NCBI GenBank assembly: GCA_963836265.1
Contig: CAWIIO010000001.1
Location: 124,001-188,000, forward strand
Reading direction: 5' to 3'
Length of the DNA: 64,000 nt
Origin: CAIWHR01 sp963836265
GTDB taxonomy: Bacteria > Pseudomonadota > Gammaproteobacteria > Burkholderiales > Casimicrobiaceae
A model generated the notes under the pieces. It had not been told where the DNA came from and did no database searches. It saw only the letters and a list, made by a program, of their open reading frames with translations. The translations under genes and the position numbers were made by a program. Position 1 is the stretch's first letter. Every line of letters starts with the position of its first letter. Positions 1 through 8,716 of this stretch are shown one piece after another.

Positions 1-1
1 G

Positions 2-2023
2 ATCCGCCGCGTTGCCCTGGGCGGCCTCGTCGTCGCCCAGACCTGGCTCGCGACGACTTTCCTGGCCTCGGTCCTCCCCTACCACGGCCGGCCTCCCCTC
101 GAGCTTGCCGTGCTCGCGTTGTTCGCGCTCCTCTTCGCGTGGATTTCCGCCGGCTTCTGGACGGCCATCGCCGGCTTCGTCCTGCTGCGGGCAGGCGGCG
201 ATCGCTTCGCCATTTCGCGTACGCTGACCGACACCGCGGCCGCCATGCCGCTTCCCGACGATGTCCGCATCGCAGTCGTGGTCCCGATCGCGAACGAAGA
301 CGTCCGGCGCGTGTTCGCCGGCGTTCGCGCGATGTACGAATCGCTTGCGCGAACCGGCGATGCGCGGCAATTCGATTTTTTCGTGCTGTCCGATTCGTCG
401 AATCCGGACACGCGGGTCGCCGAGCACGGGGCCTGGCTCGAGCTGTGCCGTGACGTCGGGGGGTTCGGACGCATCTTTTATCGATGGCGCAAGCACCGGA
501 TCAAGCGCAAGAGCGGCAACGTCGCCGATTTCTGCCGTCGCTGGGGCGCGCGCTATCGCTACATGGTCGTGCTGGACGCCGACAGCGTGATGACGGGGGA
601 TTGTCTCGTGCGGCTCGCTCGGCTTGCCGAAGCCAATCCGAAGGCGGGGATCATACAGACCGCACCGTACGCGACGGGGCGCCAGACGCTGCTCGCGCGC
701 GTCCATCAGTTCGCCACGCGGGTCTATGGTCCACTGTTCACGGCAGGCCTGCATTTCTGGCAGCTCGGCGAGTCGCACTACTGGGGTCACAATGCGATCA
801 TCCGCATTGCGCCGTTCATGCGTCACTGTGCGCTGCGCCGACTTCCCGGACGCGGCTCGCTTTCCGGCGAGATCCTGTCGCACGACTTCGTCGAAGCCGC
901 GCTCATGCGGCGCGCGGGCTGGGAAGTCTGGATCGCCTACGATCTGCCCGGCAGCTACGAGGAAGTGCCGCCGAACCTCGTCGACGAGCTGGGCCGCGAC
1001 CAGCGCTGGTGCCAGGGCAATCTGATGAACTCGAGGCTGTTCCTGATGCGGGGCGTCCATCCGGCGCACCGCGCGGTCTTCGTGAGCGGCGTGATGGCCT
1101 ATCTTTCCTCGCCTCTGTGGCTCCTGTTTCTCGCGCTGTCGACCGCTCTCGTGGCGATTCATGCACTCGTCCCGCCCCAGTACTTCACGCAACCCTACCA
1201 GCTGTTTCCGCTGTGGCCGCAATGGCGTCCCGCTTGGGCGCTGTGGTTGTCGGCCGCGACGGCCGCCCTGCTGTTCCTGCCCAAGATGCTCGGCGCCGCG
1301 CTGATCGACCGCGCCGCCGTCACCCGTTTCGGCGGGCGTTCGCGGCTGCTTGCAAGCGTAGTGGCCGAGATCGCGACGTCGGTGCTGCTCGCGCCGATTC
1401 GCATGCTTTTCCACACGCAGTTCGTTGCCCGGGCGCTCATCGGCAACAACCTCGGCTGGAAGTCGCCGCCACGCGACGACAGCGAAACCCGGTGGCGCGA
1501 AGCGCTCCGGTACCACGCGCTGCAGTCGCTTATCGGCACCGCGTGGGTCGGTGGAGTCTACGCGCTCGATCCGGCATTCGTCCCGTGGCTCCTCCCCGTG
1601 GGTGGCGCGCTGATTCTGGCGATCCCGCTGTCTGCGCTGACAAGCCGCGTGTCGCTGGGACGACGCTTCGCGCGCGCGCGGTTGTTCCTGATTCCCGAAG
1701 AGACGTGCCCGCCAGCCGAGATTTGCGCGGTGGCCGATGCCCTCGCGCGGGCCCGCCCGCCCGCGACGTTCCGCGATGCGATCGTCGATCCGATCGCCAA
1801 CGCCGTGGCATGCCTCGGCGCGGCTCATCGTCCGCGACTGCCTTGCAATAGCCGCGCCGAGCGGCGCGCGCTGGCCGATGCCGCGCTCTCGCTCGGCCCC
1901 GGTGCGCTCACGCCCGGCCAAAAGTCGATCCTGCTCGACGATCCGGCGGCCCTTGCGCGCCTCCACCTCGCGGTTTGGGCGGCGCCCTCCGAGCTTGCCG
2001 CGCGCTGGCGTTCCGATTGCTGA
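2..2023 (+). CDS. opgH: Glucans biosynthesis glucosyltransferase H (5' end outside window)
   Basis: Membrane glycosyltransferase (GT2) that polymerises and exports the backbone of osmoregulated periplasmic glucans. The frame is open from base 2, so the start lies upstream; 673 residues are visible. Residues just before the first in-window ATG (110) already match the family (VLPYHG, then a membrane segment containing FAWISAGFW), so 110 is not the start. Visible motifs: VVLDADS (nucleotide-sugar Asp), GHNAIIR, SHDFVEA (catalytic Asp region) and QRWCQGN, the QxxRW signature. Several hydrophobic segments follow between about 1075 and 1660. The family name rests on this motif set and the membrane layout. 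opgG, its usual upstream partner, would lie outside the window. Confidence 0.93.
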   Translation: MRRVALGGLVVAQTWLATTFLASVLPYHGRPPLELAVLALFALLFAWISAGFWTAIAGFVLLRAGGDRFAISRTLTDTAAAMPLPDDVRIAVVVPIANEDVRRVFAGVRAMYESLARTGDARQFDFFVLSDSSNPDTRVAEHGAWLELCRDVGGFGRIFYRWRKHRIKRKSGNVADFCRRWGARYRYMVVLDADSVMTGDCLVRLARLAEANPKAGIIQTAPYATGRQTLLARVHQFATRVYGPLFTAGLHFWQLGESHYWGHNAIIRIAPFMRHCALRRLPGRGSLSGEILSHDFVEAALMRRAGWEVWIAYDLPGSYEEVPPNLVDELGRDQRWCQGNLMNSRLFLMRGVHPAHRAVFVSGVMAYLSSPLWLLFLALSTALVAIHALVPPQYFTQPYQLFPLWPQWRPAWALWLSAATAALLFLPKMLGAALIDRAAVTRFGGRSRLLASVVAEIATSVLLAPIRMLFHTQFVARALIGNNLGWKSPPRDDSETRWREALRYHALQSLIGTAWVGGVYALDPAFVPWLLPVGGALILAIPLSALTSRVSLGRRFARARLFLIPEETCPPAEICAVADALARARPPATFRDAIVDPIANAVACLGAAHRPRLPCNSRAERRALADAALSLGPGALTPGQKSILLDDPAALARLHLAVWAAPSELAARWRSDC

Positions 2024-2247
2024 GCGAGCGAAGAAAATCGGTTTGCCCGGCGGCTCGCTCGACGTACGATCGGTTCCCGCGCCGGATTCGGCACGCTCGG
2101 CGAGTCGCGTCGCCGGTCCTGCTGCTACACTGACAAACCGCAAAAGGTTCGTAATGCACTTCCAACCACGACCGCAGCGTTGTCTCAGCCGACGGTAGAC
2201 CGCGGCTGCCGCCGGCCGGGGCGACTGGGCGGGCGATCCAGGGCACA

Positions 2248-4038
2248 ATGGCCACGCCGACCGAAAACCGCCCCTTCCCGCAGTTCGGGCCGTGGAATCC
2301 GGGGATCGCCTCGCAGATCCCCGAGCGCCTGCGCCACCTGTGCACGATCTTCCGTCCGGAATGCTCGTTCACCGACGCGGCAAAGGCAGCGGAACTGCGC
2401 GATCTCACCGGTCTCGAGCTCGCAGACCTCGTGGCTTTCAGGCCGCAACGCCTCGCGCTCCACGAGCTGCTGATTCGCGTCACCGTGGACCTTTCGGTGC
2501 CCGACGGCTCGAGAATCGAGGATCTCGGAATCAACTTCCGCGAGATCGTCCACAGCATCGGCGCGCGCTATATCGAGCCGGAGATGGACGCGATCGTTGC
2601 GCGCTACGACATGCTGAAACGACAGCTCTTGGCCGTGGTCGCAGCCGAATTGTCGCGACTGCATCCAGCCGCTCCGCAATCGGTCCCCGAGGCGCCACGC
2701 GGCAGGCTGCTCGGATTCTTCGCTCGCCGTCCCGCGAGCGCCGAGGCGATCGCAAACGACACCGGCCGCGAACAGCGCCTGATCGCCGAATGGGAGCAAA
2801 CCGCAGACGCGACCGACGATCCGCGCTGCGCCGCGTGCGCCGCGCTCGCGAGGGTCGTTTCGGCGCTCTTCGTTCGACACGGGCGCATCTGGGGCGGCCA
2901 CGAAATGATCGCGACGCTCGCAACCGACATCGCCTGCAACGATCTCGCGAGCGAGGCGATCGGTCGCCTCCTCGATCCTTTGATCGCGAAGGCTGTCGCG
3001 AACGAGGGATTCCGCCTGCTGCCCTCGCAGGAGCAGCCGGTGGTGATGAACACCAAGGGGCCGTCGGCGTCGGGCAAGAGCACGTTGCGGCCATTGCAGA
3101 AACGCCTTGCCGGAGACATCGGTGCCCGCTGGAGCGAATTCGCGCTGATCAGCCCCGACATCTGGCGCAAGCAGCTGCTCGACTACGCAACGCTCGGCCC
3201 CGAGTACAAGTACGCGGGCGCGTTCACCGGCGAAGAGCTCAAGATCGTCGACCAGAAGCTCGATCGCTACGTGGCGCGCAAGGCCAAGCGCGGCGCGGTG
3301 TCGCACCTGCTGGTCGACCGGTTCCGCTTCGACAGCTTTGCGCCGGACTCCGACGAAGCGGGGAGCAACCTCCTCACGCGCTTCGGCCATACGGTCTACC
3401 TGTTCTTCATGATCACGCCGCCCGCGTCACTGGTCGAGCGCGCCTGGCAGCGCGGGCTCGACGTCGGCCGGTACAAGGCCGTCGACGACACGCTCGCCCA
3501 CGCGATCGAGGCCTATTCCGGCATGCCGCAGCTTTTCTTCACCTGGGTCGAGCGCCCGGACAAGCGCGTGCACTTCGAGTTCCTCGACAATAGCGTAAGC
3601 CTCGGTGAGCGCCCGCGAACCGTCGCCTTCGGTTGGAACCACACCGTGAACATTCTCGACGTCGCGGGCATGCTGGACATCGAGCGCTATCGCCGGATCG
3701 ACATCGCCGCCACGACGCCGGAACGCCTCTATGCCGACGCGAGCCTGCTCGCGCCGGAGAAGAACACCGGGTTTCTCGCCGGGTGCATGGCCCGCTTCCG
3801 CCACGTCAATTTTGCCGACCAGGAAACCGGACGGGTCTACCTTCGCGTCGAATCAGGCCGGCCGATCTGGGCCGACGAAGCGGCATTGCGGCAGGCCGTC
3901 ACCCGTTCCGACACGTGCGCCGGTCTCTTTGCGACGGTGCCGGGCGCGCTCGATCTTTCGCTGCCGTCGCCGGACGCGCCCGCGTTTCTGAGCGCTCACG
4001 AGCGGACGCACACGCTGGGCTCGTGGGGCAACGGCTGA
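2248..4038 (+). CDS. P-loop protein of zeta-toxin/kinase type, function unknown
   Basis: A 596-residue soluble protein with no signal peptide. The clear feature is a Walker A loop, GPSASGKST at residues 271-279, preceded by a beta strand (VVMNTKG). It is followed by SPDIWRKQLLDY and later LLVDRFRFDSF, an arrangement seen in zeta-toxin and related nucleotide-dependent kinases. The first ~260 residues are helical-looking and unassigned. It lies 224 bases downstream of opgH on the same strand and may be transcribed with it. No antitoxin-like small ORF adjoins it, so a toxin role is not supported; a small-molecule or sugar kinase is as likely. The start at 2248 follows a weak CAGGG. Confidence 0.8.
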   Translation: MATPTENRPFPQFGPWNPGIASQIPERLRHLCTIFRPECSFTDAAKAAELRDLTGLELADLVAFRPQRLALHELLIRVTVDLSVPDGSRIEDLGINFREIVHSIGARYIEPEMDAIVARYDMLKRQLLAVVAAELSRLHPAAPQSVPEAPRGRLLGFFARRPASAEAIANDTGREQRLIAEWEQTADATDDPRCAACAALARVVSALFVRHGRIWGGHEMIATLATDIACNDLASEAIGRLLDPLIAKAVANEGFRLLPSQEQPVVMNTKGPSASGKSTLRPLQKRLAGDIGARWSEFALISPDIWRKQLLDYATLGPEYKYAGAFTGEELKIVDQKLDRYVARKAKRGAVSHLLVDRFRFDSFAPDSDEAGSNLLTRFGHTVYLFFMITPPASLVERAWQRGLDVGRYKAVDDTLAHAIEAYSGMPQLFFTWVERPDKRVHFEFLDNSVSLGERPRTVAFGWNHTVNILDVAGMLDIERYRRIDIAATTPERLYADASLLAPEKNTGFLAGCMARFRHVNFADQETGRVYLRVESGRPIWADEAALRQAVTRSDTCAGLFATVPGALDLSLPSPDAPAFLSAHERTHTLGSWGNG

Positions 4039-4081
4039 GAAGCAAACGACAGCCCGCCGGCGACGCGCGGCGCTGGGCCGC

Positions 4082-4453
4082 TCATTCGTGAATGCGTCGG
4101 ACCGACGGCGTCGTGTCGAGCGCGCGTTCTCCATCCAGACGCTTGAACTCGTTCGCGCCGCAGTCCACGCGGGTCGTCGCAACGGCTTGCCGCTCTGCGC
4201 CCACGGACGCGGGGAGAGGCGCCTGCGGTCCGTGCGCGCGAAGCGACTCCGCCGTCGCGACGATTTCGTGAATCAGCACCAGCGCGAACAGCACGCTGAA
4301 TCCGAGGGCGAGCAACGGCTCCCAGCGCGCGGGATCGGTGAAGCCGACCAGATAGGCCCACGCGAGGGCGTAAGCCGCAATGAAGACCGCCACCACCGTG
4401 CGGTCACCGCCGCGAGTCCACCGGCGCAGTGTGTTCGTCGTCATCGACCGCAT
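4082..4453 (-). CDS. Small inner-membrane protein, unknown
   Basis: A 123-residue protein with two hydrophobic segments (about residues 19-40 and 47-67) and a polar C-terminal tail rich in Ala, Arg and Glu. It is the last gene of the minus-strand run that begins with the sigma-54 activator, 19 bases after the BON lipoprotein. No family is recognised. The two membrane segments and the position in the run are the main reasons to believe it is real. Confidence 0.6.
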   Translation of the reverse strand: MRSMTTNTLRRWTRGGDRTVVAVFIAAYALAWAYLVGFTDPARWEPLLALGFSVLFALVLIHEIVATAESLRAHGPQAPLPASVGAERQAVATTRVDCGANEFKRLDGERALDTTPSVRRIHE

Positions 4454-4472
4454 CGGTGCATTCCACGCGCCG

Positions 4473-4895
4473 TCAACCGGTCGCCACGGATGATCTCACG
4501 ACCATGTTGTCGATCACCGACTTGACGCCGTCGATCCCGAGCGCGGCCCGGTCGGCCCGGTCGCGGATATCGGGCGTGTCCACTTCACCGGTCAGCGTGA
4601 CCACGGCGGCGCGAGTTTCGACGCTGACGTCGGTCGAATTCTCGCCAATGCTCGATGCAATGGCGACCTCGACCTTCGCCGTGATCGCCGCGTCATCGAA
4701 GATCTCGCTCATGCCGCGCAAGCGCGCGGTTTCCACGGCGTCGCGATCCGTGCCTTCGGTCGAAGCGCTCGAATTGCCCGCCCCGCGCGCTTCGGCGCCC
4801 GATGCGGCTTGCTCCCGCCGCTCGCATCCCGCCAACGCAAACGCGCCAGCGGCGAGAAGCGCGACCCCAATGAACGTTGCGTAGCGCAAATGCAT
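4473..4895 (-). CDS. BON-domain lipoprotein
   Basis: A 140-residue periplasmic protein. The N-terminus is a lipoprotein signal ending in the lipobox LAGC (Cys near residue 24), followed by a low-complexity Ala/Gly/Ser/Glu linker. The C-terminal half matches a BON domain: alternating hydrophobics in DDAAITAKVEVAIA, VSVETRAAVVTLTGEVDT and GVKSVIDNMVV. BON proteins (OsmY-like) are thought to bind phospholipid surfaces and are often stress-induced. It sits 37 bases downstream of a receiver-domain gene, which suggests it belongs to the same envelope-stress or signalling transcript. Confidence 0.85.
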   Translation of the reverse strand: MHLRYATFIGVALLAAGAFALAGCERREQAASGAEARGAGNSSASTEGTDRDAVETARLRGMSEIFDDAAITAKVEVAIASSIGENSTDVSVETRAAVVTLTGEVDTPDIRDRADRAALGIDGVKSVIDNMVVRSSVATG

Positions 4896-4932
4896 CCGTC
4901 GCGTTTTTGGATGAGGCGGCGCGCCACGCCGC

Positions 4933-5298
4933 TCAGGCGACCTGCTGCAGCTCGTCCATCAACAGCCCGTATTCGCGCGCCTTGTCGAACAGGCCATTGG
5001 CGCCCGCGGCCGATAATGCGGCGCGATGCGCCGGGCTGGCCCGATTCGTCAGGACGAATATCACCGGCCGTTCGGGCCCGTGGCGCGCCCGTATGCGCCT
5101 GACGACCTCGACGCCGGTCCCCTCCCTCAGCAGGAGGTCCGTGATCACGACGTCGGGTTCGAGGTCGTCGACGCCGGCAACGGCGGCGCTCGCGGCTTCG
5201 GATTCACCGACGACCTGGCAATCGCCGAGTCGGGCGAGCGTTTCGCGAATCCGGCGGCGGGCGAGCGTCGAATATTCGACGATGTAGACGCGTTTCAT
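4933..5298 (-). CDS. Stand-alone response-regulator receiver with altered acidic pocket
   Basis: A 121-residue receiver domain with no output domain. The start at 5298 (MKRVYIVEYS) is chosen because the domain begins there and an AAAGG lies about 10 bases upstream; the frame stays open upstream but without recognisable sequence. The phospho-acceptor Asp is in VVITDLLL, the switch residue in VLTN and the conserved Lys in LFDK. The acidic pair normally written E/D-D is E-Y here (VEYS instead of VEDS), so Mg2+ binding may be impaired. It is a close relative of the next gene upstream (5551-5925) and of 21347-21769. Confidence 0.88.
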   Translation of the reverse strand: MKRVYIVEYSTLARRRIRETLARLGDCQVVGESEAASAAVAGVDDLEPDVVITDLLLREGTGVEVVRRIRARHGPERPVIFVLTNRASPAHRAALSAAGANGLFDKAREYGLLMDELQQVA

Positions 5299-5550
5299 AA
5301 AGTGTCGCCTTTCCCGGGACTGAGCGGACAAACGCCATCGCAACCGCAACATCGGCGTATGCTGTCGCCGCCCTACCCGTCGTGACGGTACACATCTTGG
5401 CTCAATCGACACGGCGCGGCTATCGGCGATCGTCCGTTTCGGGCGTGGGTCGATCGCGCATCGCGTGTAGGACAGGCCGATGCCAGGAGTGCTGCGACAC
5501 GTAAGGAACTTCGCCACCCGCCCGGCGGCAAGAGGGCCAGCCGCCGCGCT

Positions 5551-5925
5551 TCAGGCCACCGCGCGCAGCGTGGAGAGAAACCGCTCGTACTCGGACGACT
5601 TGTCGAAAAAATCGTCGGCGCCCATGAGCGCGCACTGCTGTTTGTACTCCGGATACGCGTAGTTGGTGAGCACATAGATCTTCGGCGCCGGGTGATAGGG
5701 ATGCCGGCGCAACTGGCGCAGGACCTCCATGCCGCTGCCCTGCTTCAGGCGGATGTCGGTGATCACCACCGCCGGATGCAGCCGCTCGATGGACTCGAGC
5801 GCCTCGTCCTCCGACTCGGCGAACCCCAGCACCTCGAAGTTTCCGTTCTTTTCGAGTGCCTCGATGATCCGCTTGCGAATGAGCGGCGAGTCCTCGACGA
5901 TGAAGGTCCGCAAGATCTGCCCCAT
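5551..5925 (-). CDS. Stand-alone response-regulator receiver protein
   Basis: A 124-residue CheY-like receiver with all catalytic residues: acidic pair in IVEDSPLIRKR, phospho-acceptor Asp in VVITDIRLKQGSGMEV, switch Thr in VLTNYAYPEY and Lys in DDFFDKS. There is no output domain. It starts 18 bases after the stop of the NarL-type regulator and is probably co-transcribed with it. It may act as a phosphate sink, or as a protein-interaction switch for the nearby PAS kinase or the sigma-54 activator; neither role can be read from sequence. Confidence 0.92.
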   Translation of the reverse strand: MGQILRTFIVEDSPLIRKRIIEALEKNGNFEVLGFAESEDEALESIERLHPAVVITDIRLKQGSGMEVLRQLRRHPYHPAPKIYVLTNYAYPEYKQQCALMGADDFFDKSSEYERFLSTLRAVA

Positions 5926-5943
5926 GGTCCGCCGGCGGCCTTA

Positions 5944-6687
5944 TCACTGCATCAGGTTGTGGCGTAGCGCATACGCCGTGAGCTCGGCATTGCGCGACAT
6001 GTGCATCTTCTCGAGCACGCGCGTCCGATAGGTACTGACGGTCTTGACGCTCAGGCACAGCTCGTCGGCGAGGTGCGTCACCGTCTTGCCCGCCGCCAGC
6101 CCCACGAAGATTTGGAACTCGCGGCTCGACAGCTGCCGATGCGGCGGCCCGTTCGCGGTGCCCGTCGCTTCGAGCGCCAGAGCCTCCGCGAGCCCCGGAC
6201 TGATGTAGCGGCGGCCCTCGGCTACCGCGCGCACCGCCGCCAGCAGATCCTTCGCCTCGCCAGCCTTGGGGAAAAATCCGCTCGCACCCGCGCGCAGCAG
6301 ATGCACGGCGTACTGGTCCTCGGGATGCATGCTGACAATCAGGATCGGCAGGTCGGGCGCGCGCCGGCGCAGCGTCGACACCGTATCGAGCACGTTCGCG
6401 TCCGGCAGCGAGATGTCGAGCAGCACGACGTCGAAGTGCCCGTCCGTCGCGAGATTGAGCGCCGCCGCCGCCGTGCCCGCCTCGCCCCCGACTTCCAGGT
6501 CGGCGGTGGCATCGATGAGTTGCGCCAGACCGGCCCGCACGAGCGCGTGATCGTCGACGATCAGCACTCGTTTCTTGCCGTCCGTGCGCGCGTCCTCCAT
6601 CGGGCCCTCACCGGTCACCTGGCTAACCTCGGCATCCGATCGCATTGTAGTCACGCGCGCCGCCCCCTTCAAAGATATCTCTGTCAT
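5944..6687 (-). CDS. NarL/FixJ-family two-component response regulator
   Basis: A 247-residue DNA-binding regulator. The receiver domain (about residues 38-155) contains RVLIVDDHALVRAGL, the acceptor Asp in VVLLDISLPD and FFPKAGE. The C-terminal LuxR-type helix-turn-helix (about 180-245) contains LSSREFQIF and LSVKTVSTYRTRVLEKM. The ATG at 6687 overlaps the stop of the sigma-54 activator as ATGA and has GAGG just upstream, so the two genes are translationally coupled. Regulators of this class pair with HisKA_3 kinases; the only such kinase in the window is at 9840-13217, a plausible partner by proximity. Confidence 0.93.
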   Translation of the reverse strand: MTEISLKGAARVTTMRSDAEVSQVTGEGPMEDARTDGKKRVLIVDDHALVRAGLAQLIDATADLEVGGEAGTAAAALNLATDGHFDVVLLDISLPDANVLDTVSTLRRRAPDLPILIVSMHPEDQYAVHLLRAGASGFFPKAGEAKDLLAAVRAVAEGRRYISPGLAEALALEATGTANGPPHRQLSSREFQIFVGLAAGKTVTHLADELCLSVKTVSTYRTRVLEKMHMSRNAELTAYALRHNLMQ

Positions 6688-7811
6688 GCCGCCTCGACCA
6701 GCACCAGGCGCTTCCTCGGCGCGGCAGCGCCGCCGACGGTTCCACGATACGCCTGCAACCGGTTGTAGAGGGTCTTGAGGCTGATCCCGAGCATCTGCGC
6801 GGCCCTGACCTTGCTTCCGCCTACGGCACGAAGGGTCGCTAGGATCAGCGCGCGCTCGGCATCGCCGAGCGATGCGCCCACCGGAATTGCAACCGTGTCG
6901 CCTACGCGGACGGCACTACGGTCGTCGCGGGGGGAATCCCCGGCGACGCCCTGCCCCAGCGTCGGCGCAAGATCGACCTCGACGGCATCGTCCGAAAGCA
7001 CGAACGATCGCTGCACGACATTCCTGAGTTCGCGCACGTTACCGGGCCAGCCGTGTTGCGCGATCCACGCCCGCGCCTCCGGGGTGAACGCCTTCGTCGT
7101 GCCATGCTCTCGATTCAGCTCGTCGAGAAACATTTCGCCCAGGAGGAGCGAGTCGCCCTGGCGTTCGCGCAGCGGCGGCACGACGACCGGAATCACGCAC
7201 AGCCGATACATGAGATCCTCCCGCAGGCGACCGTCCGCGATGGCCGCACGCAGATCGCGATTGCTCGCCGCGATCACGCGGACATCGGCGCTAAGCTCCG
7301 TGTCGCCACCGACCCGCGAATACCGACCCGTCTCCAGCACACGCAACAAGCGTACCTGCAGATCGACGGGCATTTCGACCACCTCGTCGAGAAACAACGT
7401 TCCGTGATTGGCGCGCTCGAAACAGCCGCGATGCGTGCGCGTCGCGCCGGTGAAGCTTCCTCGTTCGTGACCGAAAAGCTCGCTTTCGATCAGATTCTCG
7501 GGAAGGGCACCGCAATTCACCGCGACGAAAGGCTCGGCATGCCGCGGCGAGCCGTCGTGGATCGCGCGCGCGACGAGTTCCTTGCCCGAGCCGCTTTCGC
7601 CGAGGATCATCGCGGTCGCGGACGTCGGCGCGATGCGCTTGATCGCCGTGAAAAGCCTGCGCATCGAGGGGCAGGCGCCATAGAGCGCTCCGACTCGCCG
7701 CAAGCCGAGGCTCCTGTCACCGCCCCTCGCCGGGGTCGTGATCGAGAACATGGAGGACGGCGGTGAGACGCGCTTCTGCAAAGACAAGGATTCGGTTGCG
7801 GCCATCGACAT
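6684..7811 (-). CDS. Sigma-54-dependent transcriptional activator (AAA+ and Fis-type HTH)
   Basis: About 375 residues. It has a sigma-54 interaction AAA+ domain with Walker A GESGSGKE, the sigma-54 contact loop in ESELFGHERGSFTGA, Walker B GTLFLDEV and the arginine region PPLRER. The C-terminal Fis-type helix-turn-helix includes VRAAQMLGISLKTLYNRL. There is no N-terminal receiver or recognisable sensor, only ~45 residues before the AAA+ core, so it may be controlled by a partner protein. The contact loop reads GSFTGA rather than the usual GAFTGA. The start at 7811 has GGAG 7-8 bases upstream; an alternative ATG lies at 7841. A sigma-54-like promoter precedes it (7960-7974). Confidence 0.92.
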   Translation of the reverse strand: MSMAATESLSLQKRVSPPSSMFSITTPARGGDRSLGLRRVGALYGACPSMRRLFTAIKRIAPTSATAMILGESGSGKELVARAIHDGSPRHAEPFVAVNCGALPENLIESELFGHERGSFTGATRTHRGCFERANHGTLFLDEVVEMPVDLQVRLLRVLETGRYSRVGGDTELSADVRVIAASNRDLRAAIADGRLREDLMYRLCVIPVVVPPLRERQGDSLLLGEMFLDELNREHGTTKAFTPEARAWIAQHGWPGNVRELRNVVQRSFVLSDDAVEVDLAPTLGQGVAGDSPRDDRSAVRVGDTVAIPVGASLGDAERALILATLRAVGGSKVRAAQMLGISLKTLYNRLQAYRGTVGGAAAPRKRLVLVEAA

Positions 7812-7910
7812 TGGGAGGCTCCAGGGCGCAGGCAAAGCCATGCTCCCGTGCGCGCGCGAGCGCGGCTATCGGCGCAATGCCTGTTTTCACGTAGGCGCCC
7901 GCAGACGCTT

Positions 7911-7929
7911 CGTAGGACAACATCCTACG
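7911..7929. promoter_or_regulatory. Inverted repeat CGTAGGA-N5-TCCTACG in the activator leader
   Basis: A perfect 7-base inverted repeat with a 5-base centre, between the sigma-54-like promoter and the activator start. It could be a dimeric regulator site (for example for the NarL-type regulator) or a leader hairpin. It is seen only as symmetry; no binding protein is known. Confidence 0.35.
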
Positions 7930-7959
7930 GCTGGAGCAGCGTTCCAATTATCTGTCCCC

Positions 7960-7974
7960 GCAAATCGATTGCCA
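7960..7974 (-). promoter_or_regulatory. Sigma-54 (-24/-12) promoter-like sequence before the sigma-54 activator
   Basis: On the minus strand the sequence TGGCAATCGATTTGC matches the sigma-54 consensus TGGCACG-N4-TTGC at the key GG and GC positions with exact spacing; two of the seven -24 bases differ. It points at the activator gene, about 120-150 bases away, and would allow self-activation. No enhancer site was identified. Confidence 0.4.
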
Positions 7975-8214
7975 TTCGCGCACACGATGGCATTTCTTCC
8001 ACGTAATTCTTACTCGCCATTGAAGCAAAAGCCGATGCTGTTCAGCGGTCATCGAGTCGCGCCCCGGCGTTCGCCCGCGGCGCGATACGGAGTGTTGCGC
8101 TCGAAGCGCGGCGAGCGTTCGCGCCGTTCGGCACGCTGCTTGCTAAGTTCGGTTGCCGAGGCTCACCGGCCTCGTGTGCGTCGTACGGTCGTGAAACCAG
8201 GAAGGAGCGAACTG

Positions 8215-8565
8215 ATGACGATGGTCTCCCTGCCGGAACACCGGCGCCTGCTGGTCGCGCTTCTGGCCGGAGGGGCGATTGGCTTCTGCGGTGCGGGCTT
8301 GGCTGCCGAATCGGGAACGAAATCCCCGTCGACTCCTGTCGTCCCGGCCGACGACGCGAGGCCGGTCCCGCCGAGCCGAAGCGAGCTGCCCGATTCCGCA
8401 TTCAAGAAGCTCGACAGTGCGGGAAAGGGCTACGTCACCCGCGACGATACCCGGGAGCTCCAAGGCTTCGACCCGCTCTTCCAACAGAACGACCGCAACC
8501 ACGACGGCAAGCTCATGGCGGACGAATTCACGCGCGCCTGGAACACGTATGCCGTCAAGCCATGA
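8215..8565 (+). CDS. Exported EF-hand protein
   Basis: A 116-residue protein starting at 8215, placed by a GAAGGAG 8-14 bases upstream; the longer open frame before it is not convincing. A signal peptide (about residues 1-30, hydrophobic LLVALLAGGAIGFCGAG) is followed by a Pro/Ser linker. Two EF-hand-like segments follow: a degenerate one (DSAGKGYVTRDD) and a canonical calcium loop (DRNHDGKLMADEF, about residues 93-105). It is probably a periplasmic calcium-binding or sensor protein. Similar small EF-hand proteins are common in betaproteobacteria without a defined role. Confidence 0.85.
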   Translation: MTMVSLPEHRRLLVALLAGGAIGFCGAGLAAESGTKSPSTPVVPADDARPVPPSRSELPDSAFKKLDSAGKGYVTRDDTRELQGFDPLFQQNDRNHDGKLMADEFTRAWNTYAVKP

Positions 8566-8716
8566 CGAACGGTGCGGTTCGCGGTCTGAACGGATGGTCC
8601 GCGCCGCCGATATCGCGAGCCGTGGGCTCGGCGTCAAGGAAGCGATGGACGACATCCACACGACAGGCCCGGCCGCGAATCTTCCTGCAATTGAACGCGA
8701 CCTCAAAGGAGTTGAG

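Larger units (their letters stand above)
7812..8214. other. Divergent intergenic region
   Basis: About 400 bases between the minus-strand activator and the plus-strand EF-hand gene. It contains the sigma-54-like promoter and the 7911-7929 palindrome. No convincing coding frame was seen, and no clear promoter for the EF-hand gene was recognised apart from its Shine-Dalgarno sequence. Confidence 0.5.

Noticed and set aside
2248..4038. Toxin-antitoxin module based on the zeta-like P-loop
   Set aside because: No small antitoxin-like gene lies next to it and the protein is about twice the size of zeta toxins.
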